64,000 bases of DNA from the NCBI GenBank assembly GCA_010405405.1, contig MU004234.1, positions 2,585,988 through 2,649,987 on the forward strand. The letters run 5' to 3'. A model generated the notes under the pieces. That model saw nothing but the letters and a program-made list of their open reading frames with translations. It was not told the origin of the DNA and did no database searches. This document shows positions 36,183-46,822 of the stretch, one piece after another; positions within the stretch are counted from its first letter, which is position 1, and the number at the start of each line of letters is the position of its first letter. This DNA comes from Microthyrium microscopicum (taxonomy: Eukaryota > Ascomycota > Dothideomycetes > Microthyriales > Microthyriaceae). The position numbers and the translations under genes are program-made.

Positions 36183-37277
36183 CATTAGCACCAGTGTCCT
36201 TGATTTGTTGAATCATCTCTTCAAACTTGGCTGTTTCGTAGGTTTGTAGCTTCTTGAACTCTTCAACTGACGTTATGTCCAACTTATGTTTTGTCTTGGG
36301 CTTGGGGGGTTCGAAAGCGCAAGTAAGAATGGCGAGCTTTGCGTCCTTGACTTCGGAAGGCATCTGGGGATGAGAGAAATCCTTGTCCACCACGACTCCT
36401 TTGACCAATACTGTATCTTCCAGAGCACCACCGACCTTGCCATCGACTTTGATGAGCTCAAAATTGACATCTTTTGACTCCAAATCTGCTACTGATAGCA
36501 CGGCGTCCACGGCTATTTGTGAGAATTGATCATGGGCCTTGGACACAATTTTGCTTCCGAGACTCGTTTTGGCAACGCGGAGGAGGTTCTGGGTGTCTTC
36601 TTTGGAAAAGGGAATAGTATCGCTTATCTTGTCGAGCTCTGCTACGGCAATCTCGCAGGCTTCGTCGTAACCATTCGCAATTCGGATAGGGTGGATACCT
36701 TTGTCGATTAAATCGGCAGCCTGCTCGAGTAGAGAACCAGCCAAAACTACCACACCAGTTGTACCGTCTCCAATTTCGTCATCTTGTGATTTCGAGAGCT
36801 CGACAAGTAGCTTCGCTATGTTGTTGGAGATCTCCATTTGGGAGAGAATGGTTGCGCCATCGTTCGTCACCGTAATATCGCCGTCAGGAGAAATGAGAAT
36901 CTTGTCTAGGCCGCGTGGTCCCAAAGACGTTTTGACAATGTCGGCTACCGTGCGCGCAGCGAGGATATGTGATTTGACAGCATCGTTCCCGTGTAATCGC
37001 TTCTTTCTGCCTTGGCTGGAAGAAAGTTAGTACTGTTAGGCGGGGAGGATAGGCACGCGCGTACTCTCTGACAACGATGAAAGGTCGACCTTGTTCATCT
37101 TGCATTACCTGCGCTAATCTGCTGTTAGTTCGTGCACTGGAAAGTCCGGCGAAGTAAGGCGCAAAGTACCTTGGGACATATCAAGTTCTAAAAAGAGTCA
37201 GTCACATCATACACGTCCCACAGTGGGGTCAACAGAGAGCTTGGAGCGCTGATGAAGGACTTACGCATTCCAGCCAT
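34732..37277 (-). CDS. CCT5: T-complex protein 1 subunit epsilon (CCT5, cytosolic chaperonin)
   Basis: Epsilon subunit of the eukaryotic chaperonin TRiC/CCT, which folds actin, tubulin and other proteins with ATP. Eight exons on the minus strand: 37277-37265, 37187-37170, 37113-37065, 37015-35899, 35848-35711, 35618-35438, 35141-35053, 34776-34732; 549 aa, the normal size. Start [22 protein letters not shown]-1 signatures are present: [20 protein letters not shown], and [15 protein letters not shown] with the catalytic/ATP-binding Asp. The epsilon class is shown by [19 protein letters not shown] and [11 protein letters not shown]-terminal [13 protein letters not shown]. The first two coding exons are only 13 and 18 nt. 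The last two introns are long (296 and 276 bp). Essential gene; all phases join. Confidence 0.96.
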
Positions 37278-37591
37278 GATTGGATATTTGCCCAGAGGGA
37301 CTTGTGACAACAAGACACAAGAAAGTGCTAAGAAGAGTTGATCTGGTGTGGTGTGTCGTTCAACGGTTCAAAGGAAAAAGGTCTCAAAGCTTCGCGGTGC
37401 CTGGCGAACTTTCTTCGAAATGTTTGTTGCAAGTGCGCTTTGCTTCTTTGGGCTTAGTGGGGCTCTTTCCGCCACTAAGTCCTAACTCTTCATGTTCTTG
37501 ACTTCCTTCTCTCAACTCCAACTCTTCTTCCATGCTTACCTATTGCTTCTCGAAATTACCCTCTCTCCAACATTAAGATCCCTAACAACTC

Positions 37592-38248
37592 ATGGATCAT
37601 GCTGGTGATGGGAACCTAAGAAGATTGATCGAAGAAGGTCTCCGACCCGGATCAATATTCCAGAGCCCTCCCCTTCTTCGCCCGACAGCTTGGATGGGCT
37701 GTACATACGATTGCCTCTTTGGAACCTTTTACATAGAGTATGGATGGGCACTGACGCTCTTCCAAGTTTTAGCTGGTACTATCAAAGTCTTGTGTGAAAG
37801 CACACAAAGAGTGAGGCATCAGCCCTATCCAGAAGATCGTCTGGAGCACAACTTCTTAAATCAACGCCACCAACAAATGTGCTGTCAGTCGATTGTGATT
37901 TGTTCTGATCCAGCTGCGTGCGCCTTGAGAATGAAGTGCCAGCATCGTATCGACGCGACGTGTCAGCCACAAAAGCATGGGAGCTGTCCATCTGTACCGG
38001 AGCAGAGCCTCGTCGATATGTATAGTCAGCCAATCAAAGTTTCTTATAAGCAAGCCTTTAACTGGCCTCACCGGGCCTCTCGGCCTCACTCTGGCTGCAA
38101 CTGTGATGCTTCTACGATCCCGCTTTGGTTGACTGAGGCCTCTGATATCCTCGTTATACAGGGCTATCCAGGCAGATTAGGGGTAACTGCTTCGTCGAGA
38201 CAACATATCTCCTGTCTGCGGGCTGCAATGCAAATCTTGTTTGAGTAG
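37592..38248 (+). CDS. doubtful hypothetical ORF, 218 aa
   Basis: Uninterrupted frame with ATG, rich in Cys, His, Trp and Arg (for example QQMCCQSIVICSDPAACALR), no signal peptide, no clear domain. Composition looks more like a frame opposite to old coding sequence than like a real protein, and the antisense strand also has open stretches at 37782-38089. Kept only because a stop-free run of this length is not common by chance here. Confidence 0.22.
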   Translation: MDHAGDGNLRRLIEEGLRPGSIFQSPPLLRPTAWMGCTYDCLFGTFYIEYGWALTLFQVLAGTIKVLCESTQRVRHQPYPEDRLEHNFLNQRHQQMCCQSIVICSDPAACALRMKCQHRIDATCQPQKHGSCPSVPEQSLVDMYSQPIKVSYKQAFNWPHRASRPHSGCNCDASTIPLWLTEASDILVIQGYPGRLGVTASSRQHISCLRAAMQILFE

Positions 38249-38495
38249 CGAATAATAATCTATTTAGACTGGAAAGCTGGCAAGGCAGACTTCAAACCCA
38301 GCATATTGGCTCTTCCGTAGTCCTCTACAGCTGAAGATTGGATCGTTTAAAATTGAAATGCTATGTTTACAATGCGCACCACCTGTAACAGTGTATATCT
38401 TACGCCTTGAGCTGTTTTTAACGTCGTTCTACAGGAGGCTGAGCTACCAAGAGGCATTTGGGCAGAAAAAGAGGCAACTGGCAGCAGAAATCACA

Positions 38496-38502
38496 TATAA
38501 AA
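38496..38502 (+). promoter_or_regulatory. TATA box of the small secreted protein gene
   Basis: TATAAAA 88-94 bp before the ATG at 38590, a canonical spacing for a strongly regulated gene. Confidence 0.5.
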
Positions 38503-38589
38503 CGGACTCGCCTCTGCTGAATCTCCATTATAGACCCTACAAACATTGCTTTCCTATATTTCTCATCAGTATACTTCCTGTCAACAAAC

Positions 38590-39097
38590 ATGTACTTCCT
38601 CAAGGCCTTATTCTTTCCTATTGTCTTTGCTGCCTTCGTGTTTGCAGGTATAACTCGTCCTGCTGTCCGAGCTATCATAAGTTCAAAGCTAATAGAATCT
38701 CACAGGCCACAATTGCAAATGTCAAGACAACTCCGGCCAATACAACGATTATACCCAGATTTGCTGTGCAAAGCAAGCCGCTCCAAATGCTGTCCTGAAG
38801 GATATTGTCAGCTCTGCGGTCACCATTGCCGCCACTGATCCAGAAGATATCTTCGCCGATCTGGTTGCGGTGGGTTCTATCATATATGATCTTATCGAAG
38901 AGTTTTCGATCGAGTATCATGGAGATCAGCATCATCAGGTATGTCAATTGCATATCTTTTGCTTAGATCTTAGTAGCGTTAACGAATTTACGTGATAATA
39001 GTGCTCAAGCTGGGACAATCATATCGACTCGGGTGCTTTTGTACAATGCTGCAATGACCTTGGTGTTGGAGATGGTCATGCTTTCTGTTGGGATTAG
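38590..39097 (+). CDS. small secreted cysteine-rich protein (effector candidate)
   Basis: Predicted secreted protein of 128 aa, three exons: 38590-38647, 38706-38938 and 39002-39097 (introns 58 and 63 bp). Signal peptide residues 1-19 (MYFLKALFFPIVFAAFVFA). The mature part opens with GHNCKCQDNSGQYNDYTQIC (residues 20-39; the next residue, Cys40, completes a CC pair). A long, mildly acidic cysteine-free middle follows (about residues 41-97, ending YHGDQHHQ), then CSSWDNHIDSGAFVQCC and HAFCWD. Eight cysteines in a C-x-C...CC...C...CC...C order suggest four disulfides. The HxCxCQD...CC...C...G-x-F-x-x-CC pattern recurs in small secreted proteins of ascomycetes, some regarded as effectors; function here is inference. 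The splice joins are in phase, and the second restores the C-terminal cysteine block. A TATA box lies about 90 bp upstream. Confidence 0.78.
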
Positions 39098-39390
39098 ATA
39101 TGTTATCGCATTGCAAGCATAGATACCTAAGCTTTCTGGACATCCAAGATTGGATGAACAAGATGATATCGCCTTGTTGATGATCGCCAGATTTTGGACG
39201 ATCATACTAGAGAGATTTTGGTTCGGGGTGTTTCAACAGCCAACACATTCGTTACATATAGCTGAACCGCCGACTCAGGCCGTGGTGCCAATGAAATCGT
39301 CAACTTCGCCAATTCACTGTGAACCAGTCACTGTCGCGTGATCTCTATGTCTATTTTAAATCTAAACTATTTATTCAGGATTCGTGTTCC

Positions 39391-41484
39391 TTAAACAAGA
39401 CTAATCAAATATCTAGGGACTGTATCCTTGTTTGTGAAATCGATGTCGTGTACGTTACTGACATCCTTTAGGCCTCTTTTGAGCATTCGTTCAAAATTAT
39501 CAATATTCCCTTTCCAGATATACTGAATAATATTGCAGAAACCAATACGGACCCATTGCCCAGGTATCAACTCACTCGGCTCAATCCACAATCCATAATA
39601 CTCAGGATAACCCTCATCCAACGTGTGTAGAACAAGAATGAGGGTGTAAGCCCGTTCTATATCTGGCAGAGTGAACTCATCATGTCTGAATTGCACAAGA
39701 ACGTTTTCGGTACCAAATCGGAACAGAGTGGAATCTGGATTTGTATCCTCTTTCCTCAACTTACCTTGAACCATGGGTCCCCAGAGCTGTAGAGATGCGC
39801 TTAACAGTCTCTTCCTGGTATCATTTTCTTGGTGCGCCATTGCAATATCTACGACGCGGATGAGAATGTCTTCCTGTCGCTGTTTCTTCCTCGTTGGTTG
39901 CCAGAGGAAATAGTTCTCAGAGACCTGTGGATCAATCTTTCCATTCACCGAAGCCCACGACCATGAAGGTGCTTGCCATTGCACTGGCCGCGAAGCTGGA
40001 GGCATGATGCGCCAAAGCAATTGATAGGGGAGTCGTTTGCGCCATAATCCTGCAATCAACTCATCGTAGATTCCCAACTTCTGCCCTACACTCGCTATCG
40101 CGATGAGTTTGTCTTTTTCAGGAAATGTAAGCTCTGCAGCAGTGTATCGTTGAAGGATGAGATCCCATAGAAGATATTCCCTAAAAGGGCGCTGCTTCTC
40201 ATCATGCAGACGCATCCTGCCATAGACATACTCAGGATTTGTCGTAAGTTTGCGTCCGGTAAGAAGAGGGATATTTTGTGGATACATTTCATTAGCCTGT
40301 CTCTGATAACATTCCCAGAACATCTGCCCTTCGGCAAAATAGAGAACCCGCCGAGCAAGGACAAGCTCTTGGGTGACCCAAGCTCTTGAGAGTAATGGAG
40401 ACTCAGTGATGTCAAAGTGCCAATCGAAGCTACTGCTGATGGAATATGACTCATTCTTCGCATTTGTCCATTTAGCCTCGACAACACATGGAATCGCTCG
40501 AGATTTCCGGCCGTAGAAGAACAATCCTTCTGACTCTAGGGGTCGTGCTGCCGCGATGTTGACTTCTGCATTTTGGTAGATATCTCCCATATCTCGAGCT
40601 TGTTCTTGCCAGTCCACTTCGCTATCTTGAAGGATACAAAGGCTATCAATCCAGATATACCGAACTCCCAGTCGCCTAGAAACTTCCATAGCGTCACGAA
40701 AATTTTGCGGTAGTAGAGATACATCTAAACCCTCTTGCATAGCGTCATAAGACGCCATCACCAATCTCAATGGCTGGCTTCTTCCCCAAACATGCGACAG
40801 TGTAGCATATTTAAAGCTGGCTGGAAGATTCTTTGTCATACAAAGTCTTGGAGAAATATGTTTACCCTGACCTAGGTCGAGGACTCGTTTCGGTTTAGCA
40901 CCAGTAATCGGAAAGCTTCGACATTCGTCGTGATCCTGTCTGCAGCTGTTAAGCCAGAAGTCCGCAATGTCTTTACTTGTTTGGCTATTGTTGCTAGCTT
41001 CTCGCGCGACCATATCCGAGATGTATGGCTTTGATTCTGACACTCTTTAGTATCTAACAGATTAAGCAGCAGAGTGACATATTCGAATCGCAACCGTACC
41101 TTGCAAGCTAAGTATTGCTAAAGAGCTTTGCACTTTCAATTCATCTTTCTCATCCACGGGGCAGTACTCAAAATCGATGCCGCACACACGATCAAAGGGG
41201 CCTTGATTAAGATCATCATGGCCAGATTTCTGTTCATCGTCCAGCGTGAAGTTAGAGTGTTCGTTGAACACATTGAAGTGTACGTGGTTGGATCCTTCCA
41301 AAGTGTCTCTGTCTTTGCTTGATAAAAGCTTCAACCGCATTGCACAAATGCGACAATCGGCATTGGCGGACTCGACGAGCTCCTCGAAAGTCTGATGAAA
41401 ATGTTGGTATGGCCGAAAGAATCGAGGTCGCACTACTGCCTCGCTCGAGAACATCAACTTGCAATAGTAACAGAGGAGCGCCAT
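39391..41484 (-). CDS. HET-domain (heterokaryon incompatibility) protein
   Basis: Non-self recognition protein of the HET family, whose domain (PF06985) is TIR-related and can trigger cell death on allele conflict. Two exons on the minus strand, 41484-41100 and 41042-39391, with a 57 bp intron; 678 aa. The N-terminal part starts MALLCYYCKLMFSS and has a second Cys pair (ADCRICAMR). The HET domain begins at about residue 205 with FKYATLSHVWG and includes LPQNFRDAMEVSRRLGVRYI, WIDSLCILQDS, and DIYQNAEVNIAAA, followed by the usual LSRAWVTQELVLARRVLYF. The whole frame is open, so it looks intact. An in-frame ATG at 41568 with better context is an alternative start (+28 aa). The intron acceptor (AAAGAG) is inferred from phase. 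It is divergent from the HP1 gene. Confidence 0.88.
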
Positions 41485-42299
41485 TGGAGGTAACAAAGAT
41501 GTAGTCGGCGCTTTTAGCTTCGACGCACGTATGAATGGATTGAAAGACCATCCTGAACGAGTTTCCATATTCAATATCTTGCTTTCTGAACTGTTTGAAG
41601 GACGCTTTCCGGACTATTGCTTGGGGAGCTTTGTTACGTCGGGATGGGATATTCGGTGACAACCTTGGAAGAGTTTGAGGTTGGAGAAATGGCCCCAGGA
41701 ATGCCAAGGACGCAAAATAGTTACATATCCATAATGTCAACACTGGTATATATAATTCTGGCTACTTGATATAAAGGTTACAATTGTCTGGGAATCTCAA
41801 CACCGAGCTGGTTTGTAGTTTTTTTGTACGCAGTTGAAAGTAGGGCCGGTGTATGGGCATCGTAGAGCTCTTATGCTCAACTCTCAAGTGTTTCAGAGAA
41901 CCATGGAGTGCGAAGTATCATGGTCTCTCTTGATCAGAGTAGTGCTGTATATAGAAGACCAAATCCTGGTGAGATTACGAAGCAATTAAAGTTTTGTTCG
42001 CCTATTGATTGAAAACTCAATGGGTGAAGTTGAGTTGAAAGCTCTGGAAATGGCAAGAAGTTCTAATTGAGCTATGCCTAAGATAGACTAGTGACACACT
42101 AGCCACACACTAGCCACGCTAGCCACCTTTCCCACCTCCTGTCCAAGCTTCAGAAATTGGAGGTCGCGTCTCAACTTTCCTCCCTCCAACCACCATCGAA
42201 TCCTCAATATCCTCCATTGGCCTTGCGCGCATCCATATCCCTCTACCTATCTCCTCTTACGACCCCATATAGCTCACGCGCATAGTCAGCTCACTGAAA
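41485..42299. promoter_or_regulatory. divergent promoter region between HET and HP1 genes
   Basis: About 815 bp shared by two genes read away from each other. Contains three tandem CTAGCCAC words (42099-42106, 42110-42117, 42119-42126) about 170-200 bp before the HP1 start, then a C/T-rich leader. A TATATA stretch near 41747-41754 lies about 180 bp upstream of the HET alternative start. Confidence 0.4.
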
Positions 42300-43142
42300 A
42301 TGCCTCCACGTATGTCTTGCGCCGCTCGTTCATCGCTTCACTCGGCTAACCATGATCCAAGCTCTTATTGAAGACGAAAACGCGTCCGGTACTGAATCCG
42401 AAGATGGAATCGAGTTCAAGGTAGCCAAGGCAGACCAAGATGAAGAAGACGAGGAGGACGAGGACGATGAAGAAGGCGGAGAGGATGAGTATGTTTGCTC
42501 CAGTATAGCGCACTACTCGTGCCGCACGACTTTCGCGCCATACTGTCTGTCTGTCGCACTGGCTTACAACCATCTAGATTCATCGTCGAAGAGATCAAAG
42601 CTCACAGATTCGACAAAGACGTACTCAAATTCCACGTGAAATGGCAAGGCTACCCGGCCCTCAAGGACCACACCTGGGAGCCCGAAGAGAATCTAGCCAC
42701 CGCTCCAGAAGTACTTAGTGAATACTTTGACAGCATCGGCGGTCGACCCGCACCTCCCGGCGGCTCCAAGAAACGTGGCCCCAAAGCAGGCTCTAAACGC
42801 TCCTTCAGCGAGTCCAACGCCGCCAGTCCAGACCCAGCGCCAGCAAAGGGCAAACGCGGCCGCAAGAAGCGCGCAGCTATGAACGGCGATGGCGAAGACG
42901 ATGTTGAGGATGCGCCCAAGCGCGCTAACCGCAAGTACCCACCAGCCACAGACAGCAACTGGGACAAGTACATTGTGACAATCGAGACCATCGAGACCAT
43001 CAAGACAGCAACGGGCGAAGACTCCAACGTTGCGCTGGTGACATGGGATAATGGCGACACTTCACGACATGCGCTGCGACTAATGCATCAATGCGCCAAG
43101 GACAGCATGCTCAAGTTCTACGAAGCCCATCTGTACGTATAA
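42300..43142 (+). CDS. heterochromatin protein HP1/Swi6-type (chromodomain plus chromoshadow domain)
   Basis: Nuclear reader of H3K9 methylation that builds heterochromatin; homologous to Swi6, HepA and Neurospora HP1. Three exons: 42300-42309, 42362-42488 and 42578-43142; 233 aa. The first exon is only 10 nt. A very acidic N-terminal tract (about residues 29-46, runs of D and E) precedes the chromodomain (about 46-98): EFIVEEIKAHRF...LKFHVKWQGY...HTWEPEENL, with aromatic cage residues F47, W and the C-terminal W of HTWEP. A basic Lys/Arg/Pro hinge (RGPKAGSKR, GKRGRKKR) suits DNA/RNA binding and nuclear import. The chromoshadow domain at about 168-230 (NWDKYIVTIETIETIK...VTWDNGDTSRH...CAKDSMLKFYEAHL) mediates dimerisation. 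In RIP-capable fungi such a gene is central to silencing repeats. Confidence 0.94.
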
Positions 43143-44096
43143 ATCCGCCCGATTTCACGGCAATTCCTATATTTCCAAATGTTTCGCAAATGACCTGTAT
43201 ACTCATATTTGTTATCTTCTATAGGAAGATTACAAATGTCCAGCGTTGAAACACAGAAAAAAGCACACACACACCACACAACATTATCATATTCAGCGAA
43301 CACACCTGCTTCTCTACCTCTCAACCCTCTCATATTCTTTTTCATTCTTGTCAACTCAGAAGTTGTTCAGCCTTGATTGACCAATGACTTTTTCCACCCC
43401 ACAGTGCGTTTAATTAAAAAGTCAAAATGCCAATTCGTACTTCTCTACCTAGATCCTTCCGCGTCGCCGACTCTTCTCACTCAAGTGAGCTGCCGACTCG
43501 CACCAAAGACGACGATGAGATGGATGTGGGCGCAGAGTTTGATGACGAGGCATAGGAGTCTACTCACAAACTGAACGGTGTGTTGGTTCGGGATTTTGCG
43601 GTTCGGGATGTTCCTTCTTCTGGTAAGGCTGTGAGATTTGCAGAGTCTTTTGAAGTAATGGGTTGAATATTTTAATGTACTACTACATTGCACACTGCTT
43701 TTTCTCTTCGGGTGCTATGAGGTTGGCATCAGTGAATGTGTGGGTTCTTCGCCTTGTGAATGCGCTGCCGAAGCGATTTGGGTTCTTTGGCAAAGGGGCA
43801 TGGGCGCTGGTGAGTGGGCAAGATAGTTCTCGCGGAGTACGTGCAATTGGTAATTGAGATATATGCATGTCTTCGTCTATTCATTGTGCCGTGCGTATGT
43901 TCTGCTGGTTCTACAACTCCCAATGCTATGATTCGTAAACTGCACCCTTGCTATCGCAATGATATTCAATCTAGTCGCAAAATGCTCCATATGCAATGCT
44001 CAAAAACAACGCCAAATGCCACAATCTAAACCAGCGCTATGCTTCCCGAACCTCTCCTCGCGCCTCCTCCATGAAATCAGATCATGCCTGCAGATG
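43143..44096. other. intergenic with a tiny interrupted ORF
   Basis: Between the convergent HP1 and PQ-loop genes. Apart from the 43427-43666 frame listed separately, nothing is supported. A short CA-rich run (about 43262-43285) is present. Confidence 0.45.
43427..43666 (+). pseudogene. tiny hypothetical ORF with one in-frame TAG
   Basis: From ATG at 43427 (AAAATGCC context) a 42-aa peptide runs to TAG at 43553: MPIRTSLPRSFRVADSSHSS, then a charged stretch ending in EMDVGAEFDDEA. The same frame continues without further stop for 36 codons (STHKLNGVLVRDFAVRDVPS, then GKAVRFAESFEVMG) to TGA at 43664-43666. The two halves look like one small soluble protein split by a single nonsense codon. Alternatives are a short intron I could not place in frame, stop read-through, or chance. 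No family recognised. Confidence 0.35.
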
Positions 44097-45533
44097 CTAC
44101 CGATTCCCCGTGGTTCCATAACTCCTAGCACTGCCCGCATCCCAGGCCCTCGGCGTACTACTTCCCGGCGTCCCAACACTCAACAAACTCTCCGTTTCAG
44201 TCTCTGTCTCTGTTTCCTCATCGCCACCGCTGCCGTTCCTCTTCACCCTTCGTCCTGCTACTGGCATCCAGCCACGCATCCAACCACTAACTCGTCTCCA
44301 TCTACCCGCGCCTCTTTGACCGCGCTCCTCTACTACCAGTACGGCTTCTGCCTCTTTGCCGGGGGCATACATCGCAAATTGCACGCCGACGGCTGCGTCT
44401 AGTAGCAGCACGCCAGCAGCGCCAAGGAAGAAGGGCGCAGCGCGTAGCGCCCATTCACCCCGGACACTGCCGTCTGCACCTGCCCAGCCATGGCCGCCAA
44501 AAGGTGGTAAGGTGGCCCACAAGGAAGGATTGGTGAGCAGTGATGACGAGTAGAAGAGATTGCCGAAGAATGCGGCGGCAAAGAGCGTGGGGCTGAGTCC
44601 TTCGGTGGAGCGTCGGGACGCGTTGTGAATGAGTTGTGGCAGGCGAGAGCCTAGGTAGAGGATGGTGGATAGCCAGGAGAGGATACGGCCTGCATAGTCG
44701 CCCACTGTTAACGGCGTATCGTTGGTGATGTGGACGGGTGTGTGAAGAGGAGATGCTTGGGCAGTGAGTGCAAGAAGCAGGGTGATGTACAGCACAGTGC
44801 GTGGAGACGGTGTTGGAGATTCAGGACGCGTGGGGCGGAGGATTGGCCGCGGTGCTGTGGTGCCGGATGGAGAATTAGTGATGGTGCTATTGCTGGAGGA
44901 GTAAGACCAGGCAAAGTTGGGCATGCGAAACAAGGAGGATGGGCGGAAGGATGAGCCGGAGTTGGTCTGAGAGTCCGTTGGTAATTTCGGTTTGGCAGAG
45001 ATGGGCTTGGATGAGCTTTGGACTTGTTGGACTGGGGTGCCGTCGACTGTGATCTTAGGATTCTTGGACTTTTGCTTATGGTGATCGTCGCCGTGGTCGT
45101 CCCTATCGTCTGCTCCCCTGTTCCATTTCCACCAGCGAACACGGCGTACAATTCGGCCGTGCTTGAGATGTTCATACCAGAGCCATTGGCCAACAAGGAC
45201 GCAGTCAACGCAGCAGTAGTAGGTCGCTAGGACGACTTGCCATGTTGCCTGTTGGGTGAGCAGGCTTCCGAAGAGATTGGATAGGTCACCAAGCAGCCAT
45301 TCCATGAGGAAGAAGATTGATAGGCCAGAGGTGGAATGAAGTTGAAAGTTCTTGATAATCTGAGGAACCTGTGCGAAGAGCCATGACAGAATGGAGCATA
45401 TTCCCAGTAGAGTCGAAACTAGAGCCAGAGGAGTTGGAATGCATACCGTCAAGATTCCGGATAGCGATCTTAGGAAGTCATTGGTAGGAGTACAGTGAGC
45501 TGGTATATCTGAATCCAGAGAAAGTGGAAACAT
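44097..45533 (-). CDS. PQ-loop repeat protein, vacuolar basic amino-acid transporter-like (Ypq/Rtc2 type)
   Basis: Seven-helix membrane protein of the PQ-loop family (related to yeast Ypq1-3, lysosomal PQLC2 and cystinosin), likely moving cationic amino acids across the vacuolar membrane. Single exon, 478 aa from the ATG at 45533 (MFPLSLDSDIPAHC); the frame is open further up but has no ATG there. First PQ motif WLFAQVPQIIKNF (Pro57-Gln58) is followed by TSGLSIFFLMEWLLGDLSN. The second is GSRLPQLIHNASRRSTEGLS (about 305-325) followed by FAAAFFGNLFYSSS. A 130-residue hydrophilic cytosolic loop separates the two halves. The C-terminal tail has a TETETETESLL run, near-perfect TE repeats, with an acidic-dileucine-like ESLLSV that could be a vacuolar sorting signal. 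Confidence 0.9.
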   Translation of the reverse strand: MFPLSLDSDIPAHCTPTNDFLRSLSGILTVCIPTPLALVSTLLGICSILSWLFAQVPQIIKNFQLHSTSGLSIFFLMEWLLGDLSNLFGSLLTQQATWQVVLATYYCCVDCVLVGQWLWYEHLKHGRIVRRVRWWKWNRGADDRDDHGDDHHKQKSKNPKITVDGTPVQQVQSSSKPISAKPKLPTDSQTNSGSSFRPSSLFRMPNFAWSYSSSNSTITNSPSGTTAPRPILRPTRPESPTPSPRTVLYITLLLALTAQASPLHTPVHITNDTPLTVGDYAGRILSWLSTILYLGSRLPQLIHNASRRSTEGLSPTLFAAAFFGNLFYSSSLLTNPSLWATLPPFGGHGWAGADGSVRGEWALRAAPFFLGAAGVLLLDAAVGVQFAMYAPGKEAEAVLVVEERGQRGAGRWRRVSGWMRGWMPVAGRRVKRNGSGGDEETETETETESLLSVGTPGSSTPRAWDAGSARSYGTTGNR

Positions 45534-46480
45534 GGTCTTCTGGATGGACCTCAAAGCCTTGTGGAAGATGTAAAGTTTGGCAGCGTCCAGGAGAATAGAG
45601 ATGTAGTTAGGACAATCGTATGACAATCTTCGAACTGTTCAAAGGTTACAAGTGAGCTGATGATAGTAGGTCCAGCTGCATGTCAGTCAGCCACTAATGA
45701 GGAAGATGTGCCTCATGCAGACGCAAGTGCCAAGGGTAAGTGTTGGTTGGATGGGAATGAAGCCGTAGTCGCAGGGTACCATGCAATCGGTCTGCAAGAT
45801 GAAATGCAAAGGGTGATAAGTGAAAGACAGATCTGCTATAGAATAGGGACAAGAGAGGAGTTAAAAAACTTCAGGATAGGCAACAAGCGGGCAGTGAAGG
45901 AGGCAGAGATAAGCCATAGATAAGGAACGTAATATGAGACAAGGGAGGCTGAGAGGGGTCTGTGGGCGCTGTCACGAGGATTATGAGGAGTCAGATGAAT
46001 GAATACGGTAGCATGTCCAAGGGCTAGAGAAACCAGAGGAGTAATAAGGTATAAAAAGCGCACAACACCAAGAGAAAAGGCCGGATAGGTGCATTTAGGA
46101 TATCGACTTTCTGGTAGAGTAGTTGATCATACATACTGTAGATCGTCAATCGCGGAAAGCGCCAGGCACATTTAAACATGCCACATCCTTGCCAATCTTG
46201 GGGTACGGCCCGAGACCGCTGTCAACTTCAAGACTTGAATACCTTCCTTCCTCCATCTCACATACAGCTATGATCTTGGAAGATAAATCGGCATCGATTC
46301 TCTCAAAGGAAGAGGAAAAGCATGGAACAAGCATCGGTTATTTGCAGTTTCGCTACATGATGCAAAGTTGCGATGAGGTAATGGATCACCACAATGCCAA
46401 CCCTTTGAGAACCATCGCGTGCCCAGAGTGAGATCGCGTGTGTCTTTGATCCTTGGAGGTTCTTCAATCCCCGTCCGCAC

Positions 46481-46822
46481 ATGAAAAGTCTGCATATGAT
46501 AGGTCCAAAACGCAATCGAAAAGCGGGACCAACTCCGCTATTACATATAGCCATTGGCAATTCGCTATCCGGCTGTTCATTCTGCGGTGCTGGGACCCAG
46601 TACTACCGCTACACTCCTAGCATACACACCACTGGTTTCTTGGACGCGTCTTGGACATTCGATGGTGAACCCTCCGACTACTGCCATGAGCCTGGATATG
46701 AAGAGGCGCGGGGCCTGTGTGACATGTGTGAGGCTCTACGGATTATGCTCCTACATCGGCATTCCTATTCCGAGAGCCTTAGACTGTCGAAACCATTGCT
46801 GAAGCGGGTCCGAGATGAGTAG
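46481..46822 (+). CDS. doubtful small ORF, 113 aa, two CxxC pairs
   Basis: ATG-started frame with GCSFCGAG and LCDMCEALR motifs that could bind zinc, but no family is recognised and the neighbouring sequence offers no promoter or intron support. May be the last exon of a decayed gene. Confidence 0.2.
   Translation: MKSLHMIGPKRNRKAGPTPLLHIAIGNSLSGCSFCGAGTQYYRYTPSIHTTGFLDASWTFDGEPSDYCHEPGYEEARGLCDMCEALRIMLLHRHSYSESLRLSKPLLKRVRDE

Larger units (their letters stand above)
37278..38589. other. intergenic, with one long unassigned frame
   Basis: Contains the CCT5 promoter and the promoter of the secreted Cys-rich gene. An ATG-started frame of 218 codons (37592-38248) is listed separately because it is long but unlike any known protein. 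Confidence 0.45.

Noticed and set aside
37856-37930. Possible tRNA, suggested by a SWIRTN-type peptide on the minus strand
   Set aside because: The expected GGTTCGAATCC T-arm is absent and no cloverleaf could be drawn.
45836-46063. Minus-strand frame with a signal-peptide-like start (RFLYLITPLVSLALGHATV)
   Set aside because: It begins with GTG, has no ATG, ends after 75 codons and lies in the PQ-loop gene promoter.
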